From positions 1 to 32,376 of the forward strand of contig SBBL01000140.1 in the NCBI GenBank assembly GCA_005239745.1: a stretch of DNA of 32,376 bases, given 5' to 3'. The stretch comes from Candidatus Troglogloeales bacterium (GTDB taxonomy: Bacteria > Nitrospirota > Nitrospiria > SBBL01). A program made the translations under genes and the position numbers. Shown here piece by piece: positions 31,974-32,376 of the stretch (within the stretch, counting starts at the first letter, position 1; the number at the start of each line of letters is the position of its first letter). The notes beneath the pieces were generated by a model that saw nothing but the letters and a program-made list of their open reading frames with translations, searched no databases and was not told where the DNA came from.

Positions 31974-32019
31974 ATCCTCTCTCCACAGATACACCCAAAG
32001 CCCGAGTGAGCCGGCAGCC

Positions 32020-32049
32020 ACTCTAGCATAGCGGCAGCAGGTCTGACAA
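32020..32049 (-). promoter_or_regulatory. Promoter for rpsB-tsf-pyrH-frr-alr
   Basis: On the minus strand -35 TTGTCA (32049-32044), an 18-base spacer and -10 TAGAGT (32025-32020) preceded by TGC form an extended -10 promoter. The expected start near 32013 gives a leader of about 50 bases. The spacer and -35 are of the same type as the xerD promoter. Confidence 0.6.
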
Positions 32050-32094
32050 TCGGTCGAAAAACAGTGGGTCTGCGACAAATTTATGAGATGAGGG

Positions 32095-32304
32095 TCATGC
32101 TGCTTTCTGTGTCTGTTTAGCGCGACGCTCCCAGAAGTCCTCAAACCGGCCGCTGAGTTTGCAGCAACGTAGGGCGAGAATTGCGTTGGCCCCTTGTACC
32201 GTCCAGTGCATCCCAGCGCGCTTGAGTCGTTGTAATCCCAAAGTGATAATGTCCGGTTCTGCCAAAGTAGAGATGTTCTCTTTGCTGATAGGCTGTCTGC
32301 CCAC
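32095..32304 (-). pseudogene. Transposase C-terminal remnant (IS, possibly ISKra4-like)
   Basis: A 69-residue fragment with RLKRAGMHWTVQGANAILAL, then RCCKLSGRFEDFWERR, which is the C-terminal pattern of transposases seen in ISKra4-type and similar elements. The catalytic part is missing, and the reading frame before about 32240 does not look like transposase, so it is a decayed or truncated copy. It lies 46 bases upstream of the rpsB promoter. The family name is tentative. Confidence 0.6.
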
Positions 32305-32318
32305 TTATGGAGGGCGAG

Positions 32319-32376
32319 ATGGTCAGAGAGGACAAGGTTCTAATGAGCGTGAAAGAGTTGCGGCGGCTGCATGTGA
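32319..32376 (+). CDS. Start of a probable IS transposase (ISNCY-like), cut by window end
   Basis: An ATG at 32319 follows a good Shine-Dalgarno GGAGGG. The 19 visible residues (MVREDKVLMSVKELRRLHV) match the helix-turn-helix start common to ISNCY-type and related transposases (MSxKELxRLxVI). The rest is outside the window. It is divergent from the transposase remnant, with 14 bases between their 5' ends, so two different elements meet here. Confidence 0.5.
   Translation, partial: MVREDKVLMSVKELRRLHV

Overview
This is about 32 kb of a Gram-negative bacterial chromosome, mostly single-copy housekeeping genes in short, tightly packed operons. The sequence shows a diderm envelope (OmpA/Pal-type domain, LpoA-like periplasmic protein), glyQ/glyS-type glycyl-tRNA synthetase, a short EF-Ts, a cysteine desulfurase-like gene paired with tusA, and a DUF4390 gene coupled to an NtrY-type kinase. 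Together with mid-range G+C this suggests an uncultured or poorly known lineage near Nitrospirota, Methylomirabilota or Desulfobacterota. The placement is inference only; no rRNA gene is present.

Layout, left to right. The 3' end of an OmpA-domain gene and its terminator (1-433). A plus-strand run metG, mog, uppP (443-3713). A desulfurase-like gene plus tusA from their own promoter (3748-5199). The convergent rpsP-rimM-trmD-rplS operon on the minus strand (5221-7330). Two FAD enzymes on plus (7476-9789), followed by a 220-bp MITE-like element with 4-bp target duplications. pmbA/tldE on plus (10113-11462). A periplasmic TPR/ligand-binding protein on minus, divergent from xerD-DUF4390-ntrY-like on plus (11483-16418), the latter closed by a very long hairpin. 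The gltBD glutamate synthase operon on minus (16525-22546). A fatty-acid hydroxylase-family gene beside a fragment of the same MITE (22604-23539). glyS, glyQ and recO on minus (23588-27443). A small secreted-protein gene on plus (27751-28041). Then rpsB-tsf-pyrH-frr-alr on minus (28048-31962). The right edge holds two insertion-sequence pieces.

Functionally the window is dominated by translation (MetRS, GlyRS, S2, EF-Ts, S16, L19, RimM, TrmD, RRF), envelope building (UppP, Alr, PyrH, LpoA-like), nitrogen and sulfur handling (GltBD, NtrY-like, desulfurase-like/TusA), and chromosome maintenance (XerD, RecO).

No CRISPR array, phage or defence system was found. The unusual content is (i) a desulfurase-like protein that keeps the active-site Cys but lacks the PLP-binding Lys, (ii) at least three families of short palindromic repeats, one of which sits in frame inside glyS, and (iii) several start-codon-proximal RNA signals: near-leaderless promoters, a terminator abutting metG, a hairpin over the uppP leader and a five-codon upstream ORF before rpsB.
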